In this document: positions 17,758 to 28,040 of the stretch, piece by piece | Numbering within the stretch: position 1 is the first letter of the stretch | Layout of the letters: every line of letters starts with the position of its first letter | Assembly (NCBI RefSeq): GCF_009193155.1 | Contig: NZ_VUKD01000003.1 | Coordinates: 124,001 to 188,000, forward strand | Source: Georgenia subflava | GTDB lineage: Bacteria > Actinomycetota > Actinomycetes > Actinomycetales > Actinomycetaceae | DNA length: 64,000 nucleotides | Direction: 5' to 3' | Position numbers and translations under genes: made by a program | Notes under the pieces: model-generated | What the model was told of the DNA's origin: nothing | What the model saw: the letters and a program-made list of their open reading frames with translations, nothing else | The model's database searches: none

Positions 17758-20700
17758 ATGGATGCAGCCCAGGCGATGACCGGCCCCTTCCACGCACGTT
17801 CGCGCGAGGGCCTCTACGACCCCCTCAACGAGCACGACGCGTGCGGGGTCGCCTTCGTCGCCACCCTGCGCGGGACGCCGGGCCGGGACATCGTCGACGC
17901 CGGGCTCGCCGCGCTGCACAACCTCGACCACCGGGGCGCCGTCGGCGCCGAGGAGAACACCGGCGACGGCGCTGGCCTGCTCACCCAGGTCCCCGACGCC
18001 TTCCTGCGCGCGGTCACCGACTTCCCGCTGCCCCCGGCGGGGAGCTACGCCGTCGGCCTCGTCTTCCTGCCCGGACCGGACGCGGACCCCGCCGAGCGGG
18101 ACTCCGCCGTCGCACGGATCGAGGCCCTGGCGGCCGAGGAGCACCTCGACGTCCTCGGCTGGCGCGACGTCCCGGTCGACGCCTCGATGATCGGCCCTAG
18201 CGCGCTCGCCTCCATGCCGACGTTCCGCCAGCTCTTCGTGGCCGGCGACGGCGTCGCCGGCCTCGACCTGGACCGGATGACCTACCGGCTGCGCAGACGG
18301 GCGGAGCGTGAGACGGGCACCTACCTCGCGTCGCTGTCCGCGCGGACCCTGGTGTACAAGGGCATGCTCACCACCACGCAGCTCGAGCCGTTCTTCCCCG
18401 ACCTCTCGCACCCACGGTTCGCCAGCGAGATCGCGCTGGTCCACTCGCGCTTCTCCACCAACACGTTCCCCTCCTGGCCGCTCGCGCAGCCGTTCCGGAT
18501 CGTCGCGCACAACGGCGAGATCAACACCGTGCGCGGCAACCGAAACTGGATGTCCGCGCGGGAGGGGATGCTCGCCTCCGACGTCCTCGGCGACCTCGAG
18601 CAGCTCCTGCCGGTGTGCACCCCGGGCGCGTCGGACTCGGCCACCTTCGACGAGGTCCTCGAGCTCCTCCACCTCGCCGGCCGGTCGCTGCCGCACGCGG
18701 TGCTGATGATGATCCCCGAGGCGTGGCAGAACCACACGAGCATGGACCCGGACCTGCGGGCGTTCTACGAGTACGCCTCCACGATCGTCGAGCCGTGGGA
18801 CGGGCCCGCCGCCATGACCTTCACCGACGGCACCCTCGTCGGCGCCGTCATGGACCGCAACGGGCTGCGCCCGGGCCGGTACTGGGTCACCGACGACGGC
18901 CTCGTGGTCCTCGCGTCGGAGTCGGGCGTGCTCGACATCGCCCCCGAGAAGGTCGTGCGCAAGGGCCGCCTCGAGCCGGGCCGCATGTTCCTCGTCGACA
19001 CGGGCACCGGCCGCATCGTTGACGACGAGGAGATCAAGCGGTCCCTCGCCGACGCACACCCCTACCGGCAGTGGCTCGACCGCGGCCTGGTCCACCTCGA
19101 GGACCTGCCCGAGCGCGACCACGTCGACCACTCCCACCTCTCGGTCGTGCGCCGCCAGCAGACCTTCGGCTACACGGAGGAGGAGCTGCGGATCCTGCTC
19201 GCCCCGATGGCCTCCTCCGGCGCCGAGGCGATCGGGTCGATGGGCACCGACACGCCGCTGGCGGTGCTCTCCGCGCGCCCGCGGCTGCTGTTCGACTACT
19301 TCGCCCAGCTCTTCGCCCAGGTGACCAACCCGCCCCTGGACGCGATCCGTGAGGAGCTGGTGACCTCTCTCGGCGGGGCGATCGGGCCCGAGCCGAACAT
19401 GCTCGCCGACACCCCGGAGCACACCCACAAGGTGGTCGTGCCGTTCCCCACGATCGACAACGACCAGCTCGCGAAGATCAAGTACATCGACAAGGCCCGG
19501 CGCACCGGCGCGGGGTTCTCCGCGGTCACCATCGAGGGCCTGTACTCGGTGTCCGGCGGCGGCGCGGCCCTGCAGGCCCGGCTCTCCGAGATCTGCGACG
19601 AGGTCGACAACGCGATCGACGCGGGCGTGAGCTTCATCGTGCTCTCCGACCGGGAGTCCACCGCGGAGCTGGCCCCGATCCCGTCGTTGCTGCTCACCTC
19701 CGCGGTCCACCACCACACGCTCCGCCGGCACACCCGTACCAAGATCTCCCTGATCGTCGAGGCGGGTGACGTCCGCGAGGTCCACCACGTCGCGCTGCTC
19801 ATCGGCTACGGCGCCGCGTGCGTGAACCCGTACCTCGCGATGGAGTCCGTCGAGCACCTCGTCCGTGAGGGCATCGTCAGCGGTGTCACCCCGGACCAGG
19901 CCGTCAGCAACGTCATCAAGGCGCTCGGCAAGGGGGTGCTCAAGGTGATGTCGAAGATGGGCATCTCCACGGTGATGTCCTACCGCGGAGCCCAGGTCTT
20001 CGAGGCCATCGGCCTGTCCGCGGACCTCGTCGCGGAGTACTTCACCGGCACCCCCACGCCGCTCGGCGGCGTCGGGCTCGACGTCATCGCCGCCGAGGTC
20101 GCCGCCCGCCACGCGACCGCCTACCCGCCGTCGGGCATCCCGCCGGCGCACCGGACCCTGCGTGCCGGCGGGGAGTACCAGTGGCGCCGCGAGGGCGAGC
20201 CGCACCTGTTCGACCCCGAGACGATCTTCCGGCTGCAGCACTCCACCCGGACCCGCCGCTACGACATCTTCCGCAGGTACACCGACGGCGTGAACACTCA
20301 GTCGCGGCGCCTGATGACCCTGCGCGGCCTCATGCGGCTGCGGACCGGGGCGCGCGAACCGATCAGCGTCGACGAGGTCGAGCCCGTGGCCGAGATCGTC
20401 AAGCGCTTCTCCACCGGCGCGATGAGCTACGGCTCGATCTCCGCCGAGGCGCACGAGACCCTCGCGATCGCGATGAACATGCTCGGCGCGAAGTCCAACA
20501 CCGGAGAGGGTGGTGAGGACACGGACCGCCTGCACGACCCGCGACGGCGCTCCGCCATCAAGCAGGTCGCCTCCGGCCGCTTCGGCGTGACCGCTGACTA
20601 CCTCACCCACGCCGACGACATCCAGATCAAGGTCGCCCAGGGCGCCAAGCCGGGGGAGGGCGGGCAGCTTCCCGCGCACAAGGTCTACCCCTGGGTCGCC

Positions 20701-22332
20701 CGGACCCGGCACTCCACCCCCGGCGTCGGCCTGATCTCGCCGCCGCCGCACCACGACATCTACTCCATCGAGGATCTCGCCCAGCTCATCCACGACCTGA
20801 AGAACGCCAACCCCGCGGCGCGCATCCACGTCAAGCTCGTCTCCGAGATCGGGGTCGGCACCGTCGCCGCCGGGGTGGCCAAGGCCCACGCGGACGTCGT
20901 TCTCGTCTCCGGGCACGACGGCGGGACGGGCGCCTCCCCGCTGACCTCGCTCAAGCACGCGGGCGGACCCTGGGAGATCGGCCTCGCCGAGACCCAGCAG
21001 ACCCTCGTGCTCAACGACCTGCGGGACCGGATCGTCGTCCAGACCGACGGCCAGCTCAAGACCGGCCGGGACGTGGTCGTCGCGGCGCTGCTGGGCGCCG
21101 AGGAGTTCGGCTTCTCCACGGCCCCGCTCGTCGTCGAGGGCTGCATCATGATGCGGGTCTGCCACCTCGACACCTGCCCGGTCGGCGTCGCCACCCAGAA
21201 CCCCGAGCTGCGGGCCCGGTTCACGGGCAAGGCCGAGCACGTCGTCACCTTCTTCGAGTTCATCGCCGAGGAGGTGCGCGAGCTGCTCGCCTCCCTGGGG
21301 CTGCGCTCGCTCGAGGAGGCGGTCGGGCAGGTCGACCTGCTGGACACCGCCGAGGCCGTCGAGCACTGGAAGGCCTCCGGCCTGGACCTCTCGCCTCTGC
21401 TGGCCAAGGTCGAGCCCAGGGAGGGCTCGGCGCTGCGCCGGGTCCGCGCCCAGGACCACGGGCTCGAGAGGGCGCTGGACAACGAGCTCGTCGCCCGCGC
21501 CGCCCCCGCCCTCGAACGCGGCGAGCCGGTGCGCATCGAGGCACCCGTGCGCAACGTCAACCGGACGGTGGGCACCATGCTCGGCCACGAGGTGACCAAG
21601 CGGTACCGCGACGTAGGCCTGCCCGACGGCACTATCGACGTCACCCTCACCGGCTCGGCGGGGCAGTCCTTCGGCGCCGTCCTGCCGCGCGGCATCACCC
21701 TCAACCTCGTCGGCGACGCCAACGACTACGTCGGCAAGTCCCTCTCCGGCGGCCGCATCGTGGTGCGCCCGGACGAGCGGGCCGTCTTCGCGGCGGAGGA
21801 CAACGTCGTCGCGGGCAACGTCGTCGCGTACGGCGCGACGTCCGGGGAGATCTTCCTCCGCGGCCGCGCCGGCGAGCGCTTCGCCGTCCGCAACTCCGGC
21901 GCCACCGCCGTCGTGGAGGGGGTCGGGGACCACGCCGCCGAGTACATGACCGGCGGGACGCTGCTGGTCCTCGGCCCCACCGGGCGCAACCTCGGCGCCG
22001 GCATGTCCGGCGGGACGGCGTTCGTCCTGGACCTCGACCCGGCGCAGGTCAACGCCGCCGCCCTCGCCGGCGGCGAGCTGCTGCTCTCCCCGCCGGACGC
22101 CGAGGACGTGGCGATCGTCGCCGACCTCCTGCGCCGGCACGCGGAGCTGACCGGCTCGCCCGTGGCCACGCGCCTCCTGGCCGAGCCGGACACGCTGACC
22201 GAGCGGTTCACCAAGGTGCTGCCACGTCAGTACGCCGCCGTCTCCGCCGCCCTGGTCCGGGCGGCCGAGGACGGCCTCGACCCGGCCTCGCCCGACGTGT
22301 GGGCCACGATCATGGAGGCCTCCCGTGGCTGA
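17758..22332 (+). CDS. gltB: Glutamate synthase large subunit
   Basis: A 1524-residue enzyme that makes two glutamates from glutamine and 2-oxoglutarate. A short propeptide ends before Cys29 in HDACGVAF, the N-terminal nucleophile of the glutaminase domain (to about residue 430). The central domain, FMN/synthase domain (about 800-1200) and C-terminal GxGxG helix follow; the [3Fe-4S] ligands are C-x5-C-x4-C at about 1128 ([12 protein letters not shown]). ATG 17758 is used; ATG 17776 would shorten the propeptide by six residues and is equally possible. It overlaps gltD by 8 bp, and the two subunits form the NADPH-GOGAT complex. It is the central ammonia assimilation enzyme. Confidence 0.97.
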   Translation: MDAAQAMTGPFHARSREGLYDPLNEHDACGVAFVATLRGTPGRDIVDAGLAALHNLDHRGAVGAEENTGDGAGLLTQVPDAFLRAVTDFPLPPAGSYAVGLVFLPGPDADPAERDSAVARIEALAAEEHLDVLGWRDVPVDASMIGPSALASMPTFRQLFVAGDGVAGLDLDRMTYRLRRRAERETGTYLASLSARTLVYKGMLTTTQLEPFFPDLSHPRFASEIALVHSRFSTNTFPSWPLAQPFRIVAHNGEINTVRGNRNWMSAREGMLASDVLGDLEQLLPVCTPGASDSATFDEVLELLHLAGRSLPHAVLMMIPEAWQNHTSMDPDLRAFYEYASTIVEPWDGPAAMTFTDGTLVGAVMDRNGLRPGRYWVTDDGLVVLASESGVLDIAPEKVVRKGRLEPGRMFLVDTGTGRIVDDEEIKRSLADAHPYRQWLDRGLVHLEDLPERDHVDHSHLSVVRRQQTFGYTEEELRILLAPMASSGAEAIGSMGTDTPLAVLSARPRLLFDYFAQLFAQVTNPPLDAIREELVTSLGGAIGPEPNMLADTPEHTHKVVVPFPTIDNDQLAKIKYIDKARRTGAGFSAVTIEGLYSVSGGGAALQARLSEICDEVDNAIDAGVSFIVLSDRESTAELAPIPSLLLTSAVHHHTLRRHTRTKISLIVEAGDVREVHHVALLIGYGAACVNPYLAMESVEHLVREGIVSGVTPDQAVSNVIKALGKGVLKVMSKMGISTVMSYRGAQVFEAIGLSADLVAEYFTGTPTPLGGVGLDVIAAEVAARHATAYPPSGIPPAHRTLRAGGEYQWRREGEPHLFDPETIFRLQHSTRTRRYDIFRRYTDGVNTQSRRLMTLRGLMRLRTGAREPISVDEVEPVAEIVKRFSTGAMSYGSISAEAHETLAIAMNMLGAKSNTGEGGEDTDRLHDPRRRSAIKQVASGRFGVTADYLTHADDIQIKVAQGAKPGEGGQLPAHKVYPWVARTRHSTPGVGLISPPPHHDIYSIEDLAQLIHDLKNANPAARIHVKLVSEIGVGTVAAGVAKAHADVVLVSGHDGGTGASPLTSLKHAGGPWEIGLAETQQTLVLNDLRDRIVVQTDGQLKTGRDVVVAALLGAEEFGFSTAPLVVEGCIMMRVCHLDTCPVGVATQNPELRARFTGKAEHVVTFFEFIAEEVRELLASLGLRSLEEAVGQVDLLDTAEAVEHWKASGLDLSPLLAKVEPREGSALRRVRAQDHGLERALDNELVARAAPALERGEPVRIEAPVRNVNRTVGTMLGHEVTKRYRDVGLPDGTIDVTLTGSAGQSFGAVLPRGITLNLVGDANDYVGKSLSGGRIVVRPDERAVFAAEDNVVAGNVVAYGATSGEIFLRGRAGERFAVRNSGATAVVEGVGDHAAEYMTGGTLLVLGPTGRNLGAGMSGGTAFVLDLDPAQVNAAALAGGELLLSPPDAEDVAIVADLLRRHAELTGSPVATRLLAEPDTLTERFTKVLPRQYAAVSAALVRAAEDGLDPASPDVWATIMEASRG

Positions 22333-23809
22333 TCCGACCGGATTCCTCAAGCACCGCGAGCGCGAGCTGCCGCAGCGCCGTCCGGTGCCCGTGCGCATCC
22401 TGGACCACCGCGAGGTCTACACCCGCCGGCAGGAGGACGGCCCCGCGCTGGTGCGCCAGGCCGGTCGCTGCATGGACTGCGGCGTGCCCTTCTGCCACAA
22501 CGGCTGCCCGCTGGGCAACCTCATCCCCGAGTGGAATGAGCTGACCCGGCGGCAGGACTTCGCCGGGGCGATCGAGCGCCTGCACGCGACGAACAACTTC
22601 CCGGAGTGGACCGGTCGGCTGTGCCCGGCACCCTGCGAGACGGCCTGCGTGCTGGGCATCAACCAGCCGGCGGTGACGATCAAGCACATCGAGCAGTCGA
22701 TCGCCGACAACGCCTGGGACGCGGGCCTCGTCGAGCCGCAGGTCCCGCAACGACTGACCGGGCGCACGGTCGCCGTCGTCGGGTCCGGGCCGGCTGGGCT
22801 GGCCGCGGCCCAGCAGCTGACCCGAGCCGGCCACACGGTGACCGTCTACGAGAAGGACGACCGGATCGGTGGGCTGCTCACCTACGGGATCCCCGACTTC
22901 AAGATGGAGAAGGACCAGGTCTCGCGCCGCCTGGAGCAGATGGAGGCCGAGGGCACCCGCTTCCGGGCCGGCGTCGACGTCGGCGGCACCGGCGACGGCG
23001 CACTGACCGGTGCGGACCTCCTGGAGCGCTACGACTCCGTCGTCCTCGCGGTCGGCTCCACGGTGCCGCGTGAGCTGGACGTCCCGGGGCGCGAGCTCGG
23101 GGGCATCCACCCGGCCATGGACTACCTCGTCCAGGCCAACCGGGTGGTGGCCGGGGACGACGTGCCCGGCCAGATCCTCGCCACCGGCAAGGACGTGGTG
23201 ATCATCGGCGGCGGCGACACCGGGTCCGACTGCCTCGGCACCGCCACCCGGCAGGGCGCGCGCTCGGTCACGCAGATCGACATCAACCCCCTGCCCAGCG
23301 CGGAGCGTCCCGCCGACCAGCCCTGGCCCACCTACCCCAAGGTGTTCCGCACCTCGACCTCGCACGAGGAGAACGGCGAGCGCGTCTACGCGACCTCCAC
23401 CGTCGAGCTGCTCTCCGACGGGTCGGCGGGGGAGGGGCAGGTCACCCACCTGCGACTCACCGACGTCGACCGCAGCTCGGGGCGCGCGGTCGTCGTCGAG
23501 GGCACCGAGAGGGTCGTGGCGGCCCAGCTCGTGCTGCTGGCGCTGGGCTTCTCCGGGGTGCCGCAGGGCGGTCTCGTCGACGCGCTCGGCGTCGCCGTGG
23601 ACGGGCGGGGGCGTGTCGTGCGCGATGAGAGTTTCGCCACCTCCGTCCCCGGGGTCTTCGTCGCGGGCGACGCCGGACGGGGCCAGTCGCTCATCGTCTG
23701 GGCGATCGCCGAGGGACGCTCGGCGGCCGCCTCCGTGGACGCCTTCCTGCGCGGGGAGACCGACCTGCCCGCGCCGATCCTGCCCTCGACGGTGTCCGTC
23801 TCGGCCTGA
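22325..23809 (+). CDS. gltD: Glutamate synthase small subunit
   Basis: A 494-residue flavoprotein that feeds electrons from NADPH to GltB. N-terminal cysteine clusters [17 protein letters not shown] and [12 protein letters not shown] bind two [4Fe-4S] centres. The FAD site [12 protein letters not shown] is near residue 154, the NADPH site [14 protein letters not shown] near 294, and a second FAD contact [12 protein letters not shown] near 445. It starts with GTG 22325 inside gltB (8-bp overlap), so translation is coupled. A strong hairpin follows the stop. Confidence 0.97.
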   Translation: MADPTGFLKHRERELPQRRPVPVRILDHREVYTRRQEDGPALVRQAGRCMDCGVPFCHNGCPLGNLIPEWNELTRRQDFAGAIERLHATNNFPEWTGRLCPAPCETACVLGINQPAVTIKHIEQSIADNAWDAGLVEPQVPQRLTGRTVAVVGSGPAGLAAAQQLTRAGHTVTVYEKDDRIGGLLTYGIPDFKMEKDQVSRRLEQMEAEGTRFRAGVDVGGTGDGALTGADLLERYDSVVLAVGSTVPRELDVPGRELGGIHPAMDYLVQANRVVAGDDVPGQILATGKDVVIIGGGDTGSDCLGTATRQGARSVTQIDINPLPSAERPADQPWPTYPKVFRTSTSHEENGERVYATSTVELLSDGSAGEGQVTHLRLTDVDRSSGRAVVVEGTERVVAAQLVLLALGFSGVPQGGLVDALGVAVDGRGRVVRDESFATSVPGVFVAGDAGRGQSLIVWAIAEGRSAAASVDAFLRGETDLPAPILPSTVSVSA

Positions 23810-23849
23810 GCGACAACCGCCCGGGCCCCGTCCGCCCGGCTCCCGACGA

Positions 23850-23885
23850 CGGCCCGGCCCGCCCCGCACGGAGCGGGCCGGGCCG
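23850..23885 (+). terminator. Terminator of the gltBD operon
   Basis: A perfect 13-bp stem, CGGCCCGGCCCGC (23850-23862) with GCGGGCCGGGCCG (23873-23885), and a 10-nt loop, 41 bases after gltD. No T tract. Confidence 0.7.
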
Positions 23886-23941
23886 CCGCGGCAACAGATG
23901 GCACCCGGGACCTGCGGCGGCAGCATCACGACGGCAGGCTC

Positions 23942-23947
23942 TAGGCT
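23942..23947 (+). promoter_or_regulatory. -10 hexamer of leaderless pyk
   Basis: TAGGCT, 7 nt before the ATG at 23955; no ribosome binding site lies between. Confidence 0.65.
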
Positions 23948-23954
23948 AGGGATC

Positions 23955-25379
23955 ATGCGTAGAGCGAAGATCGTCTGCACCATTGGCCCAGCCACCGCGT
24001 CTGCCGAGAGGGTCCAGGAGCTGGTCGACGCCGGCATGGACGTCGCCCGGATCAACCGCAGCCACGGGGCTGTCGAGGAGCACGAGGCGGTCTATCAGAA
24101 CGTGCGCGCCGCGGCGCAGGCCTCCGGCCGCGCCGTCGCCGTCCTCGTCGACCTCCAGGGGCCGAAGATCCGCCTCGGCAACTTCGCCAACGGCAAGGAG
24201 GAGCTGAAGGAGGGCGACACCTTCACCATCACCACCGAGGACGTCCCCGGCACCGCCGAGCTGGCCTCCACCACCTACAAGGGCCTGCCGGGCGACTGCA
24301 ACCCCGGTGACCGGATCCTCATCGACGACGGCAAGGTCGCCGTGCGCGTCCTCGAGGTCGACGGCCCGCGCGTCGTCACCCGCGTCGAGGTCCCCGGCCC
24401 CGTCTCGAACCACAAGGGCCTGAACCTGCCCGGCGTCGCCGTCTCCGTGCCCGCCCTGTCCACCAAGGACAAGGACGACCTGCGCTGGGCGCTGAAGGTC
24501 GGCGCCGACCTCATCGCGCTGTCCTTCGTGCGCTCCGCCGAGGACATCGACGACGTGCACGCGATCATGGACGAGGTCGGCCGCCGCGTGCCGGTCGTCG
24601 CCAAGGTCGAGAAGCCCCAGGCCGTGGACAACCTCGTCGAGATCGTCGACGCGTTCGACGCGATCATGGTCGCCCGTGGCGACCTGGGCGTCGAGCTCCC
24701 GCTCGAGCAGGTCCCGCTGGTGCAGAAGCGCGCGATCGAGCTCGCCCGCCGGTCCGCCAAGCCCGTCATCGTCGCCACGCAGATGCTCGAGTCGATGGTC
24801 ACCAGCCCGCGGCCCACCCGCGCCGAGGCCTCCGACGTCGCCAACGCCATCCTCGACGGCGCGGACGCGGTCATGCTCTCCGGCGAGACCTCCGTCGGTG
24901 ACTTCCCGATCGAGACGGTGCGCACGATGGCCCGGATCGTCGAGAACACCGAGGAGAACGGTGGCGAGCGCATCGCCCCGCTGGGCACGAGCCCGCACAC
25001 CCGCGGCGGCGTCATCACCAAGGCGGCCTCCGACATCGGCGAGATGCTCGAGGTCAAGTACCTCGTGACGTTCACCCAGTCGGGTGACTCCGCCCGCCGG
25101 ATGTCGCGCCTGCGCTCGGCGATCCCGCTGCTCGCGTTCACCCCCGACACGGACACCCGCAACCGCCTCGCCCTGAGCTGGGGCGTCCAGACGCACACGG
25201 TGCCCGAGGTCAGCCACACCGACGACATGGTCAACCAGGTCGACCAGCTCCTGCAGACCACCGGTCTGGCCGAGGAGGGAGACCGGGTGGTGATCGTCGC
25301 CGGCATGCCCCCCGGCAAGGTCGGCTCGACCAACTCGATCCGCGTGCACAAGATCGGCGAGCACTACACCAAGGCCTGA
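23955..25379 (+). CDS. pyk: Pyruvate kinase
   Basis: A 474-residue glycolytic enzyme converting PEP and ADP to pyruvate and ATP. The barrel begins MRRAKIVCTIGPAT, with ARINRSHG (about residue 32), the B domain (about 70-165), the catalytic AKVEKPQA (about 215) and MVARGDLGVELP, then MLESM and SGETSVG. The C-terminal domain (about 340-474) would carry the effector site. The ARINRSHG stretch has Arg where Phe or Leu is common (ARLNFSHG); this position tolerates change. The leaderless TAGGCT fixes the start; longer in-frame starts inside gltD are rejected. It is transcribed alone and ends at a strong terminator. Confidence 0.97.
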   Translation: MRRAKIVCTIGPATASAERVQELVDAGMDVARINRSHGAVEEHEAVYQNVRAAAQASGRAVAVLVDLQGPKIRLGNFANGKEELKEGDTFTITTEDVPGTAELASTTYKGLPGDCNPGDRILIDDGKVAVRVLEVDGPRVVTRVEVPGPVSNHKGLNLPGVAVSVPALSTKDKDDLRWALKVGADLIALSFVRSAEDIDDVHAIMDEVGRRVPVVAKVEKPQAVDNLVEIVDAFDAIMVARGDLGVELPLEQVPLVQKRAIELARRSAKPVIVATQMLESMVTSPRPTRAEASDVANAILDGADAVMLSGETSVGDFPIETVRTMARIVENTEENGGERIAPLGTSPHTRGGVITKAASDIGEMLEVKYLVTFTQSGDSARRMSRLRSAIPLLAFTPDTDTRNRLALSWGVQTHTVPEVSHTDDMVNQVDQLLQTTGLAEEGDRVVIVAGMPPGKVGSTNSIRVHKIGEHYTKA

Positions 25380-25400
25380 TCGACGCCCCGCTCCGCGCAT

Positions 25401-25441
25401 CGCCGCAGCCCCGCCCGCCCCGTGCCGGCGGGGCTGCGGCG
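25401..25441 (+). terminator. Terminator of pyk
   Basis: A perfect 15-bp stem (25401-25415 with 25427-25441, core GCAGCCCCGCC / GGCGGGGCTGC) and an 11-nt loop, 21 bases past the stop. It is the longest perfect stem of the terminators here. Confidence 0.75.
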
Positions 25442-25534
25442 TCCCGGACCTCGTCATTCGGTCCGCGGGCCGGTGCGCCTGCACTCTTGTCCGGTGGCCG
25501 GGCAGGGCCGGTGCGTCCAGCACCTTGTCCAGCG

Positions 25535-25564
25535 TTCAGGACCGCCCTCGGGTCGCGATATCGT
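25535..25564 (+). promoter_or_regulatory. Promoter of tRNA-Leu
   Basis: TTCAGG (25535-25540), an 18-nt spacer and TATCGT (25559-25564), placing transcription start near 25571, about 14 nt before the tRNA. Confidence 0.45.
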
Positions 25565-25584
25565 GGGCGCCGCCCGCAACACAC

Positions 25585-25666
25585 GCTCCTGTGGTGGAAC
25601 TGGCAGACACACCGCACTCAAAATGCGGCGCCGAGAGGCATGCGGGTTCGAGTCCCGCCGGGAGCA
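25585..25666 (+). tRNA. tRNA-Leu (CAA anticodon)
   Basis: An 82-nt class II tRNA with a long variable arm. The acceptor stem GCTCCTG pairs with CGGGAGC (one G-U), anticodon stem CCGCA/TGCGG (25612-25616, 25624-25628) holds a 7-nt loop with CAA at 25619-25621, and the T arm is GCGGG-TTCGAGT-CCCGC (25642-25658). It reads UUG. The CCA end is not encoded. It sits alone between pyk and the response regulator. Confidence 0.96.
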
Positions 25667-25771
25667 CAGCACGACGAAGCCCGCCGACACGGATCCGGGT
25701 GCCGTCAGGCCGGATCGCGGGTGAGGCATGAGTCACGCCGTCTGCGTAGGTGCGCCGTCCGACCCGCGCTA

Positions 25772-25777
25772 TAGGCT
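25772..25777 (+). promoter_or_regulatory. -10 hexamer of leaderless ANTAR regulator gene
   Basis: TAGGCT (within TATAGGCT), 7 nt before GTG 25785, which decides that start over an upstream ATG at 25728. Confidence 0.6.
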
Positions 25778-25784
25778 TGCGTTC

Positions 25785-26474
25785 GTGACGAACAACGAGA
25801 GCAGCGCCGAGGCTGCCCCCAACGAGGACGCCCCCAGCACGGACACGGCAGCGGTCGACCTGCCCGGCCCCGAAGCCGGTGCGGCACCCGAGCCCACGAG
25901 CCGGCGACGGATCGTCGTCGCCGAGGACGAGACCCTCATCCGGCTCGACATCGTCGAGTCGCTGACCGAGGCCGGCTTCGACGTCGTCGGGGAGGCCGCC
26001 AACGGCGAGCAGGCCGTGGCGCTGGCCACCGAGCTCGAGCCCGACGTCGTCGTGATGGACGTCAAGATGCCCGTGATGGACGGCATCACCGCCGCCGAGC
26101 GCATCATCGGCGCCCGCACCTGCGCCGTCGTCATGCTCACCGCGTTCTCCCAGAAGGAGCTCGTCGAGCGTGCCCGCGACGCCGGCGCGATGGCGTACGT
26201 GGTCAAGCCCTTCACTCCGGCGGACCTGCTGCCCGCCGTCGAGATCGCCATTTCGCGCCACCAGGAGATCACCTCGCTGGAGTCCGAGGTCGCTTCGCTG
26301 TCCGAGCAGTTCGAGACCCGCAAGCGCGTGGACCGCGCCAAGGGCCTGCTGATGACGAAGATGGGGCTGAGCGAGCCCGAGGCCTTCCGCTGGATCCAGA
26401 AGACCTCCATGGACCGCCGCCTGACCATGCGCGAGGTCGCCGACGCCGTGATCGAGCAGGTCGGCGCCAAGTAG
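25785..26474 (+). CDS. pdtaR: Response regulator with ANTAR RNA-binding output, PdtaR type
   Basis: A 229-residue two-domain protein. A disordered acidic N-terminus of about 38 residues precedes the receiver domain (about 42-160), with acidic pocket AEDE, phospho-acceptor Asp in VMDVKMP (about residue 87), Thr in MLTAFS and Lys in VVKPF. The C-terminal ANTAR domain (about 175-225) carries RAKGLLM and the AFRWIQKTSM helix. ANTAR domains bind paired hexaloop hairpins in nascent RNA and stop termination. Orthologues of mycobacterial Rv1626 are found, as here, near polA and rpsA; the cognate kinase (PdtaS type) is not adjacent. The GTG is set by the leaderless promoter. Confidence 0.93.
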   Translation: MTNNESSAEAAPNEDAPSTDTAAVDLPGPEAGAAPEPTSRRRIVVAEDETLIRLDIVESLTEAGFDVVGEAANGEQAVALATELEPDVVVMDVKMPVMDGITAAERIIGARTCAVVMLTAFSQKELVERARDAGAMAYVVKPFTPADLLPAVEIAISRHQEITSLESEVASLSEQFETRKRVDRAKGLLMTKMGLSEPEAFRWIQKTSMDRRLTMREVADAVIEQVGAK

Positions 26475-26493
26475 CAGACCCGCAGCGCTGGCC

Positions 26494-26523
26494 CGGCCCG
26501 GTTTCCGCGAGGGAGCCGGGCCG
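26494..26523 (+). terminator. Hairpin after the ANTAR regulator
   Basis: CGGCCCGG (26494-26501) pairs with CCGGGCCG (26516-26523) across a 14-nt loop, 20 bases past the stop; a T-containing stretch (CTCTCTTGT) follows shortly after. Confidence 0.6.
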
Positions 26524-26622
26524 TCGCTCTCTTGTCGAGCACCTCGCTGCACGACGACGAGTTACCCTGAGCTGGTCCTCCACCGGCCGGAGATGTCATG
26601 GCCCAGGTGGTGGTGCCTCGCC

Positions 26623-27468
26623 CTACCGCGCGTGCGACGTGACCTCCAGGAGATCGAGCGGGGTCTGTGCGCTCGCCCGGACATCCGGAAGCGCCCTCAG
26701 CAGCGGGTAGAAGTGTGGGTCGCTGGTGTGCCCGTCGAACATCACCGGGACGCCGTCCGCCGCGCTGAGAACGCTGGCCATGCAGGCTGCGACGGCTCGC
26801 CGAGCATGCGGGTGCTCCGGTAACAAGGCTTCGGTGACGGCCTCGACCGCCGGGTCGTCCGACGTGCCGAACACGAAGCACGCGGCGACCAGTTCTGCAC
26901 CGACGAGGCTCAGGACGGTCCGCTCGGTATCGAGCTCCTCCGCGATCATGGGCGCGAACTCGGCAAGCAGCGTCGACCGTTTCGCGGTCGGTGCCCACGA
27001 GGAGTGCACTACCTCGTACAGCCGCGTCCACGCCGCGTTGAGGTCCTCTGGCGTCCACGTGGAGGCGCGCACGACCGGGGCAGCCCGGTTGTCAGCGCAC
27101 CAGGCCCGAAGCGATGCCGTTCCGGTGATGACCAGCTCGGCCGGACAGTGCTGGTACCGCGCACCGCCCGCCGCGACCGCAGCAGCGTGCTCCCAGGTCC
27201 CGGGCCGAGCCTTGACTGACAAGGGAAGCCCGCCCAAGTCCATGAGCGCATCGAGCAACGCGCTCGATCCACCTGCCGGTAACGCCAGCCACGCGTTGTC
27301 GCGAGTCGGGTGCAGCCCGTTCGGACACCGCATCGCCGCGCCCACGACCTGACCGTCTTTCAGCTGGACGAACGAATGCCCGTCGGGTCGCCAGCCGTCC
27401 GGCCTCAACCAAGCCACCGGGGACCGGGCGACGTCGTCGGGTGTCGCACGTCGAATCACCGACGTCAT
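26623..27468 (-). CDS. Acetyltransferase-like protein, function uncertain
   Basis: A 281-residue protein not clearly assigned. The start TSVIRRATPDDV looks like GNAT acetyltransferases, and two weak alpha/beta halves (about 1-120 and 130-275) could be a tandem GNAT pair; the acetyl-CoA P-loop (R/Q-x-x-G-x-G/A) is not clear, so activity is in doubt. ATG 27468 is chosen because GGAGG stands 8 nt upstream; earlier in-frame ATGs at 27531 and 27591 lack this. Base composition is about 67% GC against 72-75% around it, and it sits on the opposite strand inside a conserved pdtaR-thioesterase-polA neighbourhood. Both suggest later insertion. Confidence 0.6.
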   Translation of the reverse strand: MTSVIRRATPDDVARSPVAWLRPDGWRPDGHSFVQLKDGQVVGAAMRCPNGLHPTRDNAWLALPAGGSSALLDALMDLGGLPLSVKARPGTWEHAAAVAAGGARYQHCPAELVITGTASLRAWCADNRAAPVVRASTWTPEDLNAAWTRLYEVVHSSWAPTAKRSTLLAEFAPMIAEELDTERTVLSLVGAELVAACFVFGTSDDPAVEAVTEALLPEHPHARRAVAACMASVLSAADGVPVMFDGHTSDPHFYPLLRALPDVRASAQTPLDLLEVTSHAR

Positions 27469-27607
27469 GCTTTCAACCTCCTGCACCTCGGCGGCGCTCA
27501 GCCCTCCGGGAAGGACGATCTTGGGGCGCATGGCGATGATCGATGCACGCACCCGTCCAGTCGGCGCGCTCAGACAGGGGCCCCCCATCATCGCGCCAGC
27601 CCCCGCC

Positions 27608-28021
27608 TCAGGGCTCGACGTCGAGGATCATGCAGCTCAGCCGCGCCGTGGTCAGCCGGCGGCCGGCGTCGTCGACGACCGCGATGTCATAGACCGCGGT
27701 GCGCCGCCCCTCGTGCAGCGGGGTCGCGGTCGCCGTCACGTGTCCCTCGCGGGCGCTGCGGTGGTGGCTGGCACTGAGCTCGGTGCCGACCGGCGCCCGG
27801 CCGGGGCCGGCGTGGATCGCCGCCGCGAACGAGCCGACGGTCTCGGCGAGGGCCGCCGTCGCGCCGCCGTGCAGCAGCCCCTGGGGCTGGGTGTTGCCCG
27901 CCACGGGCATCCGGGCCACAACCCTGCCGGGCTCGGCCTCGAGCAGCTCGATGCCGAGCCGCTCCATCAGGGTGCCGCGGGCAGCCGCGCTCAGGCGGGT
28001 GAGGAGATCGCTGTCAGTCAT
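27608..28021 (-). CDS. Hotdog-fold acyl-CoA thioesterase, PaaI/MenI-like
   Basis: A 137-residue single hotdog domain. The stretch QPQGLLHGGATAALAETVGS (about residues 44-63) contains the HGG and the catalytic Glu/Asp helix of the family; VGTELSASHHRS and GRRTAVYDIAVVDDAGRR complete the fold. Members hydrolyse aromatic or short acyl-CoA esters in the cytoplasm, including DHNA-CoA in menaquinone synthesis; the exact substrate is not shown. It is divergent from polA with only 19 bases between starts, so the two promoters overlap. The same neighbour pair is common in actinobacteria. Confidence 0.88.
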   Translation of the reverse strand: MTDSDLLTRLSAAARGTLMERLGIELLEAEPGRVVARMPVAGNTQPQGLLHGGATAALAETVGSFAAAIHAGPGRAPVGTELSASHHRSAREGHVTATATPLHEGRRTAVYDIAVVDDAGRRLTTARLSCMILDVEP

Positions 28022-28027
28022 GACGCT

Positions 28028-28033
28028 TAGGGT
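28028..28033 (+). promoter_or_regulatory. -10 hexamer of leaderless polA
   Basis: TAGGGT, 7 nt before GTG 28041, inside the 19-bp gap to the divergent thioesterase gene. Confidence 0.65.
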
Positions 28034-28040
28034 GTCACCC

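Noticed and set aside
17725-22398. Very long open frame on the minus strand opposite gltB
   Set aside because: It is a high-GC shadow: the codon pattern of gltB suppresses stops on the other strand. The translation is Gly/Arg/Val/Asp-rich with no family motif, while gltB has full motifs.
25728-25784. Earlier ATG for the ANTAR regulator
   Set aside because: The extra 19 residues are not conserved and contain the TAGGCT promoter sequence.
26597-26641. 14-codon frame MAQVVVPRPTARAT as a gene
   Set aside because: Too short and overlapping the 3' end of the convergent acetyltransferase-like gene; kept only as a possible remnant.
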